DNA of 64,000 bases from Candidatus Gastranaerophilales bacterium (GTDB lineage Bacteria; Cyanobacteriota; Vampirovibrionia; Gastranaerophilales; Gastranaerophilaceae): assembly GCA_944323945.1 (NCBI GenBank), contig CALUUL010000002.1:1-64000 (forward strand). Direction: 5' to 3'. Position 1 is the stretch's first letter. The number at the start of each line of letters is the position of its first letter. This document shows positions 9,315 through 17,753 of this stretch, piece by piece. The translations under genes were made by a program, and so were the position numbers. The notes under the pieces are model-generated. The model saw nothing but the letters and a program-made list of their open reading frames with translations. It did not search any database and was not told the DNA's origin.

Positions 9315-9968
9315 TTGAAAAAAATAATTTCAGCAAAAGAAGCAGCAAAATTAGTAAAAAACAATTCAACAATTATGGTTGGCGGATTTTTAAGTTGTGG
9401 CACACCAGATAAAATTATTAATGAATTAGTAAAAGAAAATATAGAAGGTCTAACTTTAATTTGTAATGACACTTCCTTTCCTGATAAGGATAAAGGATTA
9501 TTAATTAAAAAAGAAAAAATGATAAAAAAGGTAATTACAACACATATTGGAACGAACCCAACAACAGGTAAAAAGATGCACTCAGAAGAAATCGAAATAG
9601 AATTTTATCCAATGGGTACATTAGTTGAAAAAATACATGCAAAAGGTTCTGGTCTTGGTGGTGTTCTAACACCTACAGGTGTTGGTACGATTTTAGAGAA
9701 TGGTAAAAAAACAATAGAAATAGATGGAAAAAAATATATTTTTGAAGAACCATTAGGTGCAGACATAGCAATTATTTATGGAACAATTGTTGATAAATAT
9801 GGCAATGTAAAATATGAAGGAACAACAAGAAATTTTAATACATCAATGGCAACAGCAGCAGATGTTGTTATTGTACAAGCAGAAAAGCTTGTTGATACAA
9901 TAGACCCTAATGAAGTTGTAATTCCAGGAATATTTATTGATTACATTGTTAATAGCGAGGAAAACTAA
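9315..9968 (+). CDS. atoD: CoA-transferase subunit A (AtoD/ScoA type)
   Basis: The alpha subunit of a type I 3-oxoacid/acyl-CoA:acetate CoA-transferase, which moves CoA between short-chain acids and so links acyl-CoA pools to acetate or acetoacetate. The 217-residue chain shows MVGGFLSCGTPDKIINEL near the start, GSGLGGVLTPTGVGT, and DVVIVQAEKLVD near the end, all typical of the family. It starts with TTG at 9315, preceded by AGAGGT; no closer ATG fits the conserved MKKIISAKEA beginning. Its stop overlaps the start of subunit B by one base, so the pair is translationally coupled. The exact substrate (acetoacetate, butyrate or succinate) cannot be told from sequence. Confidence 0.9.
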   Translation: MKKIISAKEAAKLVKNNSTIMVGGFLSCGTPDKIINELVKENIEGLTLICNDTSFPDKDKGLLIKKEKMIKKVITTHIGTNPTTGKKMHSEEIEIEFYPMGTLVEKIHAKGSGLGGVLTPTGVGTILENGKKTIEIDGKKYIFEEPLGADIAIIYGTIVDKYGNVKYEGTTRNFNTSMATAADVVIVQAEKLVDTIDPNEVVIPGIFIDYIVNSEEN

Positions 9969-10648
9969 TGACATTAACAATGCAAAACTTAACAAAAGAA
10001 AAAATCAAAGAAATTATTGCAAAAAGAATAGCAAAAGAATTCAAAGAAAATGATATTGTAACTTTAGGTATAGGTTTACCAACAGAGGCTGCAAATTATG
10101 TTGATGAAAAAATGAATATCATCTTTCAGTCAGAAAATGGAATCTTGGGATTAGGAAAAGATCAAAAAGGTCCTAATTATGATAATAAAATTATAAATGC
10201 CGGCGGTATTTGCGTAGAAATAAATAAAGGTGCAAGCTTTTATGATTCACAAATGGCATTTACAATTATGAGAGGCGGACATATTGATGCCACAGTTCTA
10301 GGTGCTCTTCAGGTAGATGAAGAAGGAAGTATTGCCTCTTGGCAAATTCCCGGGAAATTTGTTCCCGGTATTGGTGGTTCAATGGACTTAATAATAGGTT
10401 CAAAGCGAGTTATTGTTGCAATGACACATACATCAAAAGATGAGATTAAAATTATGAAAAAATGCACACTGCCTTTAACAGCATATAAAGAAGTAAATAT
10501 GATTGTTACAGAGAGATGTGTTTTTCAAGTAACCCCGGAAGGCTTAATTTTAACAGAAATAAATCCATTATTTACAATAGATGATATAAAAGCATCAACA
10601 GAAGCAACTTTCAGAGTAAGTAAATATTTAAAAGAAATGGAGATATAA
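9968..10648 (+). CDS. atoA: CoA-transferase subunit B (AtoA/ScoB type)
   Basis: The beta subunit of the same CoA-transferase. It carries the catalytic glutamate in FQSENGILGLG (Glu56), which forms the glutamyl-CoA thioester intermediate, and the GGHIDATVLGALQVDE motif with the oxyanion-hole region. The length, 226 residues, is normal. It overlaps the A gene by one base and ends at a strong terminator at 10659-10685, so the operon has just two genes. With pyruvate formate-lyase nearby this supports an acid-producing fermentative metabolism, although the two operons are divergent and separate. Confidence 0.92.
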   Translation: MTLTMQNLTKEKIKEIIAKRIAKEFKENDIVTLGIGLPTEAANYVDEKMNIIFQSENGILGLGKDQKGPNYDNKIINAGGICVEINKGASFYDSQMAFTIMRGGHIDATVLGALQVDEEGSIASWQIPGKFVPGIGGSMDLIIGSKRVIVAMTHTSKDEIKIMKKCTLPLTAYKEVNMIVTERCVFQVTPEGLILTEINPLFTIDDIKASTEATFRVSKYLKEMEI

Positions 10649-10658
10649 GAACTAAAAA

Positions 10659-10685
10659 AAGCCACCTAAATAGGTGGCTTTTTCT
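10659..10685. terminator. Rho-independent terminator after the CoA-transferase operon
   Basis: A perfect 10 bp stem, AAGCCACCTA at 10659-10668 paired with 10671-10680, is followed by a T-run on the plus strand. The A-run on its left side lets it serve the leftward antiporter operon too. Confidence 0.9.
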
Positions 10686-10698
10686 ATATCAAATTAAA

Positions 10699-10824
10699 TT
10701 AAAGTAACCAAACCGATGCACCCCACATCAACAATATCAATACTATAGTAAATATTATTGCACCTAATATTTCTGAACCGTGGGAGTCTTTATATTTGGT
10801 GTTTTTATTATTTTCCCTTTCCAT
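10699..10824 (-). CDS. 41-residue single-span membrane peptide after nhaD
   Basis: A small gene with polar, charged residues 1-18, one hydrophobic segment at about 19-41, and no soluble C-terminal domain. Translation starts at the ATG at 10824, which has an AAGGA ribosome site 8 bases upstream. It begins 10 bases after the antiporter stop and ends before the shared terminator. Small membrane peptides that follow sodium-coupled transporter genes are known (for example MetS with the MetP symporter), so a role in stability or activity of the NhaD-like carrier is the most natural guess. It could also be a free-standing small subunit working with the OadG-like protein at the head of the operon. 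No homologue is recognised with confidence. Confidence 0.65.
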   Translation of the reverse strand: MERENNKNTKYKDSHGSEILGAIIFTIVLILLMWGASVWLL

Positions 10825-10834
10825 ATTTAAATCC

Positions 10835-12160
10835 TTATCTTAGAAATCTTATATAAATATATGCAGTACTTATCGCAAGAGAAATAAATACTATAGGAAT
10901 ACCATATTTAAGAAAGCCCATAAAACTTATAGGATGACCTTCTTTAGCTGCATTTTCAGAAACGATTACGTTTGCAGCAGCCCCAATAATAGTCATATTG
11001 CCACCTAAACAAGCACCTAATGACAAGCACCACCACAATGGATAAGCATAAGATTGTCCCATAACTTTTTGAATTTCGGCAATCATTGGAGCCATAGTAG
11101 CTGTATAAGGAATATTATCAATAACACCAGAAATAATTCCTGACGCCCAAAGAATAATCATTGCAGTAGCACTTTCGGAACCTTTTGTAACAGTTAATAC
11201 CCATTCTGCCATTAATTTAATTCCACCTGAAGCTTCAAGGCCTCCAATTATAATAAATAAACCTATAAAGAAAAATATTGTATTCCATTCTACATCACGT
11301 AATATCTCGGTTGGTTTTTCAAATAAAAGAAGAATACTTGCACCAAGCATTGCAACAATACATGTTTCAATATGAGTCATATCATGTAAAACAAAACCAA
11401 TTATTACAAGAGATAAAACAATTAAAGAACGAGTCATTAAATTTTTATCAGTAATTGTATTAGAATTATCTATTTTTGTAATCTCATTCATTTTTTCAGG
11501 ATCAGATTTAAGTGATTTTCTAAAGCAGAATGCCAACATTGAAATAACTGCAATCAAAATAACAGCAACAATACCAGTAAGTTCTTTAATAAAATCCATA
11601 AAAGCAAATCCTGCAGCACTACCAATAATAATATTTGGCGGATCACCAATTAGAGTTGCAGTACCGCCAATATTAGAAGCTACAATTTCTGTTAATAAGA
11701 ATGGTATAGGATTAATATCTAATTTTTTAGCAATTGAGAAAGTAATAGGCATAATCAAAATAACAGTTGTTACATTATCCAAAAAAGCACTAACTACTGC
11801 CGTAAATAATCCAAGAACTACAAGCACGCTTATTGGATGTCCTTTTGTCAATTTTAAAAGTTCATTTGCAAGCCAACTGAATACACCACTTCTTGTAGTT
11901 ATAGAAACAATAATCATCATTGATACAAGTAAAAATATTACATTAAAATCTACAAAATTGACAAAATATAATGGATTAACATTTCCATCAATCATTTTAG
12001 ATTGACTTACTAATCCCAATATAATAGTTATTGCACCACCTAATAATGCTATAGTTACTTTGGGAATTTTTTCCGTAGCAATTAAAATATATGCAAAAAT
12101 TAATAAAATTGCAGATATCATAACATTATGAGCTGCAATAAAAGAATGAAGTGCTTCCAT
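10835..12160 (-). CDS. NhaD/ArsB-type ion transporter (probable Na+/H+ antiporter)
   Basis: A 441-residue polytopic membrane protein of the ArsB/NhaD (ion transporter) superfamily, with about 11-12 hydrophobic segments. Conserved stretches include SAFLDNVTTVILIMPITF, the helical-hairpin region NIGGTATLIGDPPNIIIGS, and SGVIDNIPYTATMAP in the second half, the repeated hairpins that bind the ion. NhaD members exchange Na+ or Li+ for H+; ArsB relatives export arsenite. No arsenic genes are nearby, and the upstream OadG-like gene favours a sodium role. The start overlaps the preceding stop by one base, so the two are coupled. Confidence 0.85.
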   Translation of the reverse strand: MEALHSFIAAHNVMISAILLIFAYILIATEKIPKVTIALLGGAITIILGLVSQSKMIDGNVNPLYFVNFVDFNVIFLLVSMMIIVSITTRSGVFSWLANELLKLTKGHPISVLVVLGLFTAVVSAFLDNVTTVILIMPITFSIAKKLDINPIPFLLTEIVASNIGGTATLIGDPPNIIIGSAAGFAFMDFIKELTGIVAVILIAVISMLAFCFRKSLKSDPEKMNEITKIDNSNTITDKNLMTRSLIVLSLVIIGFVLHDMTHIETCIVAMLGASILLLFEKPTEILRDVEWNTIFFFIGLFIIIGGLEASGGIKLMAEWVLTVTKGSESATAMIILWASGIISGVIDNIPYTATMAPMIAEIQKVMGQSYAYPLWWCLSLGACLGGNMTIIGAAANVIVSENAAKEGHPISFMGFLKYGIPIVFISLAISTAYIYIRFLR

Positions 12161-12417
12161 TAATTTCCTCCTTTTATAAGAAAGTTTCTGGCAGCTGCAA
12201 TTGCAATAGCCAATTCATTATCAGAACTTGATCTGACACTTTTCTTTGGTTCTTCTTTAACTTCTTCAGGAAACCAAACTGCAAGTATTGCCATGATTTT
12301 TTCAGTAATTCTCATAACTCCCATCATAAGAGTTAAAAACAACATAACGACTCCCATTCCTATGATAGAAATCATCAAACCTGCATTCAAAGTTTGCATT
12401 AAAAATTCTGTATTCAT
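12160..12417 (-). CDS. OadG/MmdD-like small membrane subunit
   Basis: An 85-residue protein with one membrane segment at about 13-36, then a charged linker (EEVKEEPKKSVRSSS) and a short conserved tail, NELAIAIAAARNFL. This matches the gamma subunit of oxaloacetate decarboxylase and the delta subunit of methylmalonyl-CoA decarboxylase (OadG/MmdD), which assemble Na+-pumping decarboxylases. In such proteins the tail recruits the carboxyltransferase or biotin subunits. No alpha, beta or biotin-carrier gene is nearby; instead an NhaD-type carrier follows directly. The subunit may work with decarboxylase genes elsewhere or with the transporter itself. Confidence 0.75.
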   Translation of the reverse strand: MNTEFLMQTLNAGLMISIIGMGVVMLFLTLMMGVMRITEKIMAILAVWFPEEVKEEPKKSVRSSSDNELAIAIAAARNFLIKGGN

Positions 12418-12510
12418 AAAATCTCCAATTTTTATAATCTTTTATAAGTAAAAACACCTTATATTAAGGTTAACAATGGAAATATATTCCACTAAAAAAA
12501 AACAAAATAA

Positions 12511-12888
12511 CTACGGAGCATTAGGCAATATTTCGGATAAACTAACAGAGAAATGAACCTTTGATTTGTTATGTAAAAATGATTGGTTATACAAATAAGA
12601 TAACAAGTTTTCGAATTGTTCTGTATTACCCAAAAGAAAACTATTTATAGAATTATCAAATGGCGAATCTGTTTTCCTGCCAGTTACAAACAGACCATCA
12701 CTACGTTGATCAGATAAGATATATGACTCACTATTTTTCGCACATATATAATCTTGATTTAAAACATTAATTGAAGATATAGAATCAACCGTTTTTATTT
12801 CTATAGAAGAATCTTTCCAAAAAGCGTTTGCGCTAATTGAAATCAAAAACAAACATATTATTAATATTAAACGACCAACATATTTCAT
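12511..12888 (-). CDS. Small exported protein of unknown function
   Basis: A 125-residue protein with a clear signal peptide, ending near ISANA-FW at about residue 22, so the mature protein of ~103 residues should be exported. The mature part has no cysteine pair apart from one Cys in YICAKN, and no recognisable domain. A short motif, DGLFVTGRKTDSPFDNS, sits mid-protein. It is separated from the OadG-like gene by 93 bases and from the basic secreted protein upstream by 123 bases, the latter gap holding a terminator, so it is probably transcribed alone. Confidence 0.6.
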   Translation of the reverse strand: MKYVGRLILIICLFLISISANAFWKDSSIEIKTVDSISSINVLNQDYICAKNSESYILSDQRSDGLFVTGRKTDSPFDNSINSFLLGNTEQFENLLSYLYNQSFLHNKSKVHFSVSLSEILPNAP

Positions 12889-12958
12889 AACTAAATAATA
12901 TGATAAAAAAAAAATAATGACATCAAGATAAAATATATTTATAAATTTTTTTACAAGA

Positions 12959-12983
12959 TACCCTGCGAAAAAATCGCAGGGTA
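12959..12983. terminator. Hairpin downstream of the basic secreted-protein gene
   Basis: A perfect 10 bp stem, TACCCTGCGA at 12959-12968 with its complement at 12974-12983 and a 5-base loop. On the minus strand it follows the gene ending at 13012. The T-run is not immediate, but A/T-rich sequence follows. Confidence 0.7.
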
Positions 12984-13011
12984 GTATTCAGGATTAGGGT
13001 TTAGGAATAAA

Positions 13012-13371
13012 TTACTTGCGGAAAGATTTTCTTTGGTCATGTTTCCTAATCTTTTTAAAACTATTATGTTTTTTATGATTATTTATCATTTTATGACGAT
13101 TTTGTTTATGAATTTTTTCTTGTTTTTTATGATTATTATATTTACCTATCTTTTTATTATTTTTATGAATAACTTGTTTATGATTGTTTTTCTTTTCAAA
13201 TTTATTGTGCCTGTTATTTATTTGTTTATCGTGTTTTTTAAAATCTGCTTTTCTTTCGATTCTACCTACATTTTTACTTTTATGATGTGAATCAAAAGAT
13301 TTTGCTTCAACACTTTGAATGCTTGCAAAAGAAAATAAACATAACATTGCTAAAATAACTATTTTTTTCAT
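13012..13371 (-). CDS. Exported Lys/His/Asn-rich basic protein
   Basis: A 119-residue protein with a signal peptide (residues 1-23, cut after SVEA). The mature ~96 residues are almost only Lys, His, Asn, Arg and Gln, with few hydrophobic residues, and contain spaced KKHDK, NNHKQ and NNHKK repeats. Such composition is intrinsically disordered and strongly basic. It could bind polyanions in the envelope (lipopolysaccharide, nucleic acid) or metal ions through the histidines. No family is recognised. It has its own ribosome site and a terminator 29 bases beyond the stop, so it looks like a single-gene unit. Confidence 0.6.
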   Translation of the reverse strand: MKKIVILAMLCLFSFASIQSVEAKSFDSHHKSKNVGRIERKADFKKHDKQINNRHNKFEKKNNHKQVIHKNNKKIGKYNNHKKQEKIHKQNRHKMINNHKKHNSFKKIRKHDQRKSFRK

Positions 13372-13543
13372 AATAACCTCACCTTAACTGCTTCCATTTT
13401 TTATAACGAAATATAAAAAAAGAAGTTCAAAAAAAGATTATATTTATAGCTTAATAATTTTTTACACATTATAACTTGCACTAGCAAAATATTTGTTTTA
13501 TATGTTTTATAGGTCGTAGTGTGTTTATTATATAGGGTGTATT

Positions 13544-16417
13544 ATGAGAGTAAATTCAATTAATTCTGCATTACCTATGCAAAGAAAAGCATGGGTTAGT
13601 AAAATCGATTCAAATGAAGTTAGAACAAACAATAGTTTGAAAGTTTTATCATTATCTGAATATATGCGTTCTTCGATAAGTTTTAAAGGAAGGAATAAAG
13701 AACAAGCAATCTTTTATGGAGCAGAAGTTGCACCATACTCAAAGGCAGGGGGTGTTGGCGTAGTTATGAAAGACTATGGATTCCTTCTTGAACCGCAAAA
13801 TGAAGTAGTCGTTTCACCATACTACAGAGCAGATGTTGATAAAAAAACAGGTAAAGTAACTCCTGCAAAAGATAAAGACGGTGATTATATTCTGCATACA
13901 AACAGTGGAGATTTAAAACTTAATCTTATTGCGGAAAAAGGTATGCAATGGGGAAAAAATAAAAATAGTAAAATTATGCTGTTTAATTTAAAAGATGAAG
14001 CAGAAAAAGTACACTATTTTGTGTTTGATGATGCAACAGCCCACTACAAAAAGCCATATGAAGGCGGAACCGTATATGCGTCAGGTGCAAAAAGTGAAAC
14101 AAATGAATGGAATGGAGATCCATATGCAAAAAATTCAAAAGCGTTTGTGGAATTACTTCCGGAATTAATAGCTAGCAAAAAAGATTTTGATCCTGCAACA
14201 GTAGTATGTTCAGACTCACAAACAGCATATACACATGAATACATTGTTCAAAAAGCAATAAAAGATAAAAACTACGATGAAATAAAGACAACACATGTAG
14301 GCCATAACCTTGGGCCTGGATATTGCGGAGAAACTTCAATGCAGAACATGTTTGTAAACCTAGGGGCAACCCCAAAACAAATAGAAATGATAGAAAATGA
14401 TCCAATGTATAAGCAAGGAATATTAGGAGACAACTACTTTAAACCATTCGTAGCTGAAACTTTGGATGAAACAGGGACAGCAAGTGCAACACAAATAGCA
14501 CTGCATCATGCTGATAAAAAGAGAGCAGCAGGTAAAGGATTTGTAAAATCTTTTAGTGTTGTAGCAGAAGATTACGCAGATAGCTTAGCTACAAATCCTC
14601 AAACAGCATATAATATTTATAATAGTGTACAGAGATTATATCGAGATGGAATATTTAACGGTATTTTAAACCCGTTGGAAGATAACTCAATAGATGCAAC
14701 AAAGAAATTACCAAACCCAAGATATAATGAAGACTGCACAGATAAAGACGGAACAATATATCCTGCATTTGAAAGATATCCTGAAAATGTTTCGTTTGAA
14801 GAAATGAGGAGAATTAAGAATTCAAACAAACAAAAACTTTTAGAACGCTTATCCGCTAAAGATACAACAATAGCAACTGGTGACAAAAACAGAATAGCCG
14901 AAATCAATCCAGAGGCAAAAGGTATATATGATGGACCTGTCATCCGCCCTGATTTAATAAAAATGATAGAAAATGGAGAAGGAGACAAAGTACCATTATT
15001 TGTAAGCTGGGGAAGAATTGATACACAGAAAGGGCATGATATTTCGTTAAATGCATTTGCACAATTTGCGAAAACAGAAGAAGGTAAAAATGCTATATTC
15101 ATACTTGGTGCAGGGCTCGATAAAGGAGCTGAATCAGCAAAAATAGAAAGTAAAGTAAAAGAATTATTAAAAGATCCTGACTTACAAGGAAGAATAGTCC
15201 ATATTGACGGATGGGCACCAGCATATGCAATGGCGAGTGCAGCTGATGCAGCTATCTTTACATCAAGATTTGAACCTTGCGGTCTAACTGATATTGAAGC
15301 AATGAAATACTATTGTACGCCTATAGTAACAAATACCCAAGGCTTCAAACAAAAGAACTTTGATCCGAGAAAAATTGACGAAGCAGATAAAGCAACATCA
15401 TTTAAAACGCAACATGAATTTGATCTTTTAAAATCCCAAGTAAATTTAATAATAGATGGATACGTAAATGGAGATGAAAATGCAAAAGAAAAAGTAAAAG
15501 CAGAATTTCCAATATTCGAATCAGTAGAAGATGGGATCAAAACATATGATGATTCAGCTTTTATAAAATTTGCAGAAGAATATAAAGAATTCATTGAAGC
15601 GAAAAAACAAGAATTATCACATAGTTATCCGAAAGAAGAAGATTTCCCCAAAGGATGGAATGATTGGGACGAACTATCCAAAAATTATGCGTTTAAATAC
15701 ACAGGTTTTGCAAGAGATTTAAAAGATGCAATTCTTTCAAGAGAAACCGCAGCCGCAATAAGTGCATATGTAAATACTCCGGACGAGACAAAAATAAAGA
15801 TGTTTAATAATCTAAAAGCATTAGAAACAGGTTGGAAAGAAAATGCAATACTTCATCCGACAAATAAATCAAGTTATGAACTTTATAGAGAAAGACATAT
15901 GATGCCAGAATATTCAAAACCTGTTCAAGCTGATGTCATTGCAAAAGACGATTCTTTTATAAAAAATGAAATTGAAGAAAGACAACACGAAGACATAAAA
16001 AGTCGTATAGGAGCTTATTTTATTGGAGCTTTAACAGGTCTTAGCGGTTTGCTATTTGCAAGAACAAAAAATGCTGATTTCAAGGGTCAAGAAGATAAAT
16101 TAAATGCAAAAATTGCAGAACTTCAACAACAACTTTTGACTCAAGATGAAAATCTCAAACAAAAAATTGTTCAAATTACGAAAGCAAATAAAAAGAACAT
16201 GGTATTTGCCGGCATTCTTTCTGCAATTGGGGCAGGTATATTAACTTATACCGGAACGAAGAAACTTACAAACAAAAAGAAAAATAGACAAGTTAAAACA
16301 GAACCAATCAAAAGTACGAACCAACAAAAAACAGAAAAAGAAGAACCAATAAAACAGAAAAAAACAATGGATACAAAACAAGACCCATTTTCTAATTTTA
16401 ATAAATATGTATCATAG
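13544..16417 (+). CDS. glgA: Glycogen/starch synthase (GT5) with C-terminal membrane anchor
   Basis: Transfers glucose from ADP-glucose (or UDP-glucose) to growing alpha-1,4-glucan. The GT5 region starts near residue 53 with IFYGAEVAPYSKAGGVGVVMKDYG, in which KAGGVG replaces the usual KTGGLG. The catalytic end shows SWGRIDTQKGHD and FEPCGLTDIEAMKYYCTPIV, the EX7E signature. At 957 residues it is about twice a standard GlgA. The extra parts are an N-terminal leader of ~50 residues with SISFKG, a large insertion between the two Rossmann halves, and a C-terminal tail with membrane segments near 825-843 and 886-905 around a Gln-rich coiled coil, ending in a Lys-rich tail. The synthase is therefore predicted to be membrane-bound. 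An AGGGTG ribosome site precedes the ATG. Confidence 0.88.
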   Translation: MRVNSINSALPMQRKAWVSKIDSNEVRTNNSLKVLSLSEYMRSSISFKGRNKEQAIFYGAEVAPYSKAGGVGVVMKDYGFLLEPQNEVVVSPYYRADVDKKTGKVTPAKDKDGDYILHTNSGDLKLNLIAEKGMQWGKNKNSKIMLFNLKDEAEKVHYFVFDDATAHYKKPYEGGTVYASGAKSETNEWNGDPYAKNSKAFVELLPELIASKKDFDPATVVCSDSQTAYTHEYIVQKAIKDKNYDEIKTTHVGHNLGPGYCGETSMQNMFVNLGATPKQIEMIENDPMYKQGILGDNYFKPFVAETLDETGTASATQIALHHADKKRAAGKGFVKSFSVVAEDYADSLATNPQTAYNIYNSVQRLYRDGIFNGILNPLEDNSIDATKKLPNPRYNEDCTDKDGTIYPAFERYPENVSFEEMRRIKNSNKQKLLERLSAKDTTIATGDKNRIAEINPEAKGIYDGPVIRPDLIKMIENGEGDKVPLFVSWGRIDTQKGHDISLNAFAQFAKTEEGKNAIFILGAGLDKGAESAKIESKVKELLKDPDLQGRIVHIDGWAPAYAMASAADAAIFTSRFEPCGLTDIEAMKYYCTPIVTNTQGFKQKNFDPRKIDEADKATSFKTQHEFDLLKSQVNLIIDGYVNGDENAKEKVKAEFPIFESVEDGIKTYDDSAFIKFAEEYKEFIEAKKQELSHSYPKEEDFPKGWNDWDELSKNYAFKYTGFARDLKDAILSRETAAAISAYVNTPDETKIKMFNNLKALETGWKENAILHPTNKSSYELYRERHMMPEYSKPVQADVIAKDDSFIKNEIEERQHEDIKSRIGAYFIGALTGLSGLLFARTKNADFKGQEDKLNAKIAELQQQLLTQDENLKQKIVQITKANKKNMVFAGILSAIGAGILTYTGTKKLTNKKKNRQVKTEPIKSTNQQKTEKEEPIKQKKTMDTKQDPFSNFNKYVS

Positions 16418-16422
16418 ATAAT

Positions 16423-16457
16423 AAGATTGGCACTTAATTAAATTAAGTGCCAATCTT
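16423..16457. terminator. Bidirectional terminator after glgA
   Basis: A nearly perfect palindrome with 17 bp arms (AAGATTGGCACTTAATT at 16423-16439 and its complement at 16441-16457) lies between the convergent glgA and ktr operons. Confidence 0.85.
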
Positions 16458-16465
16458 TATAATGT

Positions 16466-17095
16466 CTAGTTCAACTTATCTAACAAAAGATTCACTGAAT
16501 CATATATTTTTTGAAAATCTTTATTAGGCGCCTGCTTTGGACAGCGTCTTAATTTATTGCCTTGATTATATTTTGCCAAAACATCATTAAGTTCATCCAA
16601 AGGATTGATAAATCCTTTTTCTATAGATTTCATAAGCATGAATCCCAAAAACCAAATAAATATAGTTAAAAATACAATTACCCACGCACCAACAGAACTA
16701 AGTTGATTTGCTTTTATAGTTGCCCTTTTCATTGCATTACGATTAATTGTAGATAAATCAATAATATAATCGACTATTTCTTCTTCTTTTTTTATATTAC
16801 CTGAGAAAGCAGATTTATAATTTCTTTCAACTTTTTTTATCAAATCAGCTTCTCCAACCTCTGTAATATTAGCTTTTTCCAGATGCATTGCATTTTCAAA
16901 ATTCTTCATATTCCTATTCACAACAAGTTCTGATAACATCTGTTCCGCATAATACAATGAACGAGTATTATGAATATTAATTTCTTCTATTGCTGGTGCC
17001 AATCGCAAAAAACCTCTAATGCCAGCTATTGCCATAACTGTTGAAAAAATCAACAATATAAGAAAATAAAAATGTATCTTTTTGGAAAAGTGCAT
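16466..17095 (-). CDS. Membrane protein with HAMP-like domain, in the ktr operon
   Basis: A 209-residue protein laid out like the sensor half of a chemoreceptor or histidine kinase. It has a membrane segment at about 8-26, an external helical domain to about 128, a second membrane segment at about 130-152, and a HAMP-like stretch (NPLDELNDVLAKYNQGN and later helices). It then stops: no kinase, cyclase or methyl-accepting domain follows. Its ATG overlaps the stop of the KtrA gene by one base, so translation is coupled. The arrangement suggests it may sense envelope state or ions and act on the K+ channel complex, but this is inference. Confidence 0.6.
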   Translation of the reverse strand: MHFSKKIHFYFLILLIFSTVMAIAGIRGFLRLAPAIEEINIHNTRSLYYAEQMLSELVVNRNMKNFENAMHLEKANITEVGEADLIKKVERNYKSAFSGNIKKEEEIVDYIIDLSTINRNAMKRATIKANQLSSVGAWVIVFLTIFIWFLGFMLMKSIEKGFINPLDELNDVLAKYNQGNKLRRCPKQAPNKDFQKIYDSVNLLLDKLN

Positions 17096-17742
17096 TATGA
17101 ATTCTCCTTAAGCATTTTTTCTATAGATGCTTCAGTACAAACAAGTAATAATACATCATCTTTTTCTAAAATACCCGTAGGTAAAGGTTTAGTCAATTTA
17201 TTACCTTTTTTTATAGCTGCAACTATAATTCCATATTTATTTGGTAATGCAAGTTCTATTAAAGATTTTCCAACCATAAAAGGTTGAACATTAATATCAA
17301 GTAGTTGTATATCGTCATCATTTCCATCAGAAATTTCATTTTGAAAAAGAATTCTATATGCAAATTTTTTACCATACTCTTCATCAGGATTGATAACCAT
17401 TTTAGCACCAACTGCTTTTAAAATTCGTTCATGAGTTTTATCTGTAGCTCTCGAAATAATATTTGAGCATCCCATCTGTCTTAAAAGTGCCGTAGCCAAT
17501 ATAGATGGTTCTTTCGAACCTATAGCACAAATTATTATATCTTTTTCTCTGGGTGATAATTTTTCAAGAGAAGTTTCATCAGTTGCATCTAAACAAACTG
17601 CGTCGTCAATAAATACAGCAGTTTTATCAACAATATCCTTATTTATATCAACAGCCACAACTTCCATACCTTTTTCGGACAATGTTTTTGCCAATGATGT
17701 TCCTAATTGCCCCAAACCTATTATTAAAACTTGTTTTGACAT
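17095..17742 (-). CDS. ktrA: K+ uptake regulatory subunit, RCK domains (KtrA/TrkA-like)
   Basis: A 215-residue peripheral protein that gates a Trk/Ktr potassium channel in response to nucleotides. The N-terminal RCK/Rossmann domain begins QVLIIGLGQLGTSLAKTL with the GxGxxG nucleotide-binding loop, followed by the acidic VDIN after the second strand and CAIGSKEPSILATALLRQMG. The C-terminal RCK_C domain includes PFMVGKSLIELALPNKYG and ends in LVCTEASIEKML. The length fits single-copy KtrA rather than the doubled TrkA of Enterobacteria. It lies 11 bases downstream of the channel gene and overlaps the HAMP-protein start. Confidence 0.9.
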   Translation of the reverse strand: MSKQVLIIGLGQLGTSLAKTLSEKGMEVVAVDINKDIVDKTAVFIDDAVCLDATDETSLEKLSPREKDIIICAIGSKEPSILATALLRQMGCSNIISRATDKTHERILKAVGAKMVINPDEEYGKKFAYRILFQNEISDGNDDDIQLLDINVQPFMVGKSLIELALPNKYGIIVAAIKKGNKLTKPLPTGILEKDDVLLLVCTEASIEKMLKENS

Positions 17743-17753
17743 ATTTACTCCTA

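Noticed and set aside
10835..12160. Arsenite exporter ArsB
   Set aside because: The family overlap is real, but there is no arsenic gene nearby and the linked OadG-like gene favours a sodium role.
14617..15102. 161-residue frame opposite glgA
   Set aside because: It lies wholly inside glgA on the other strand and has no supporting motif.
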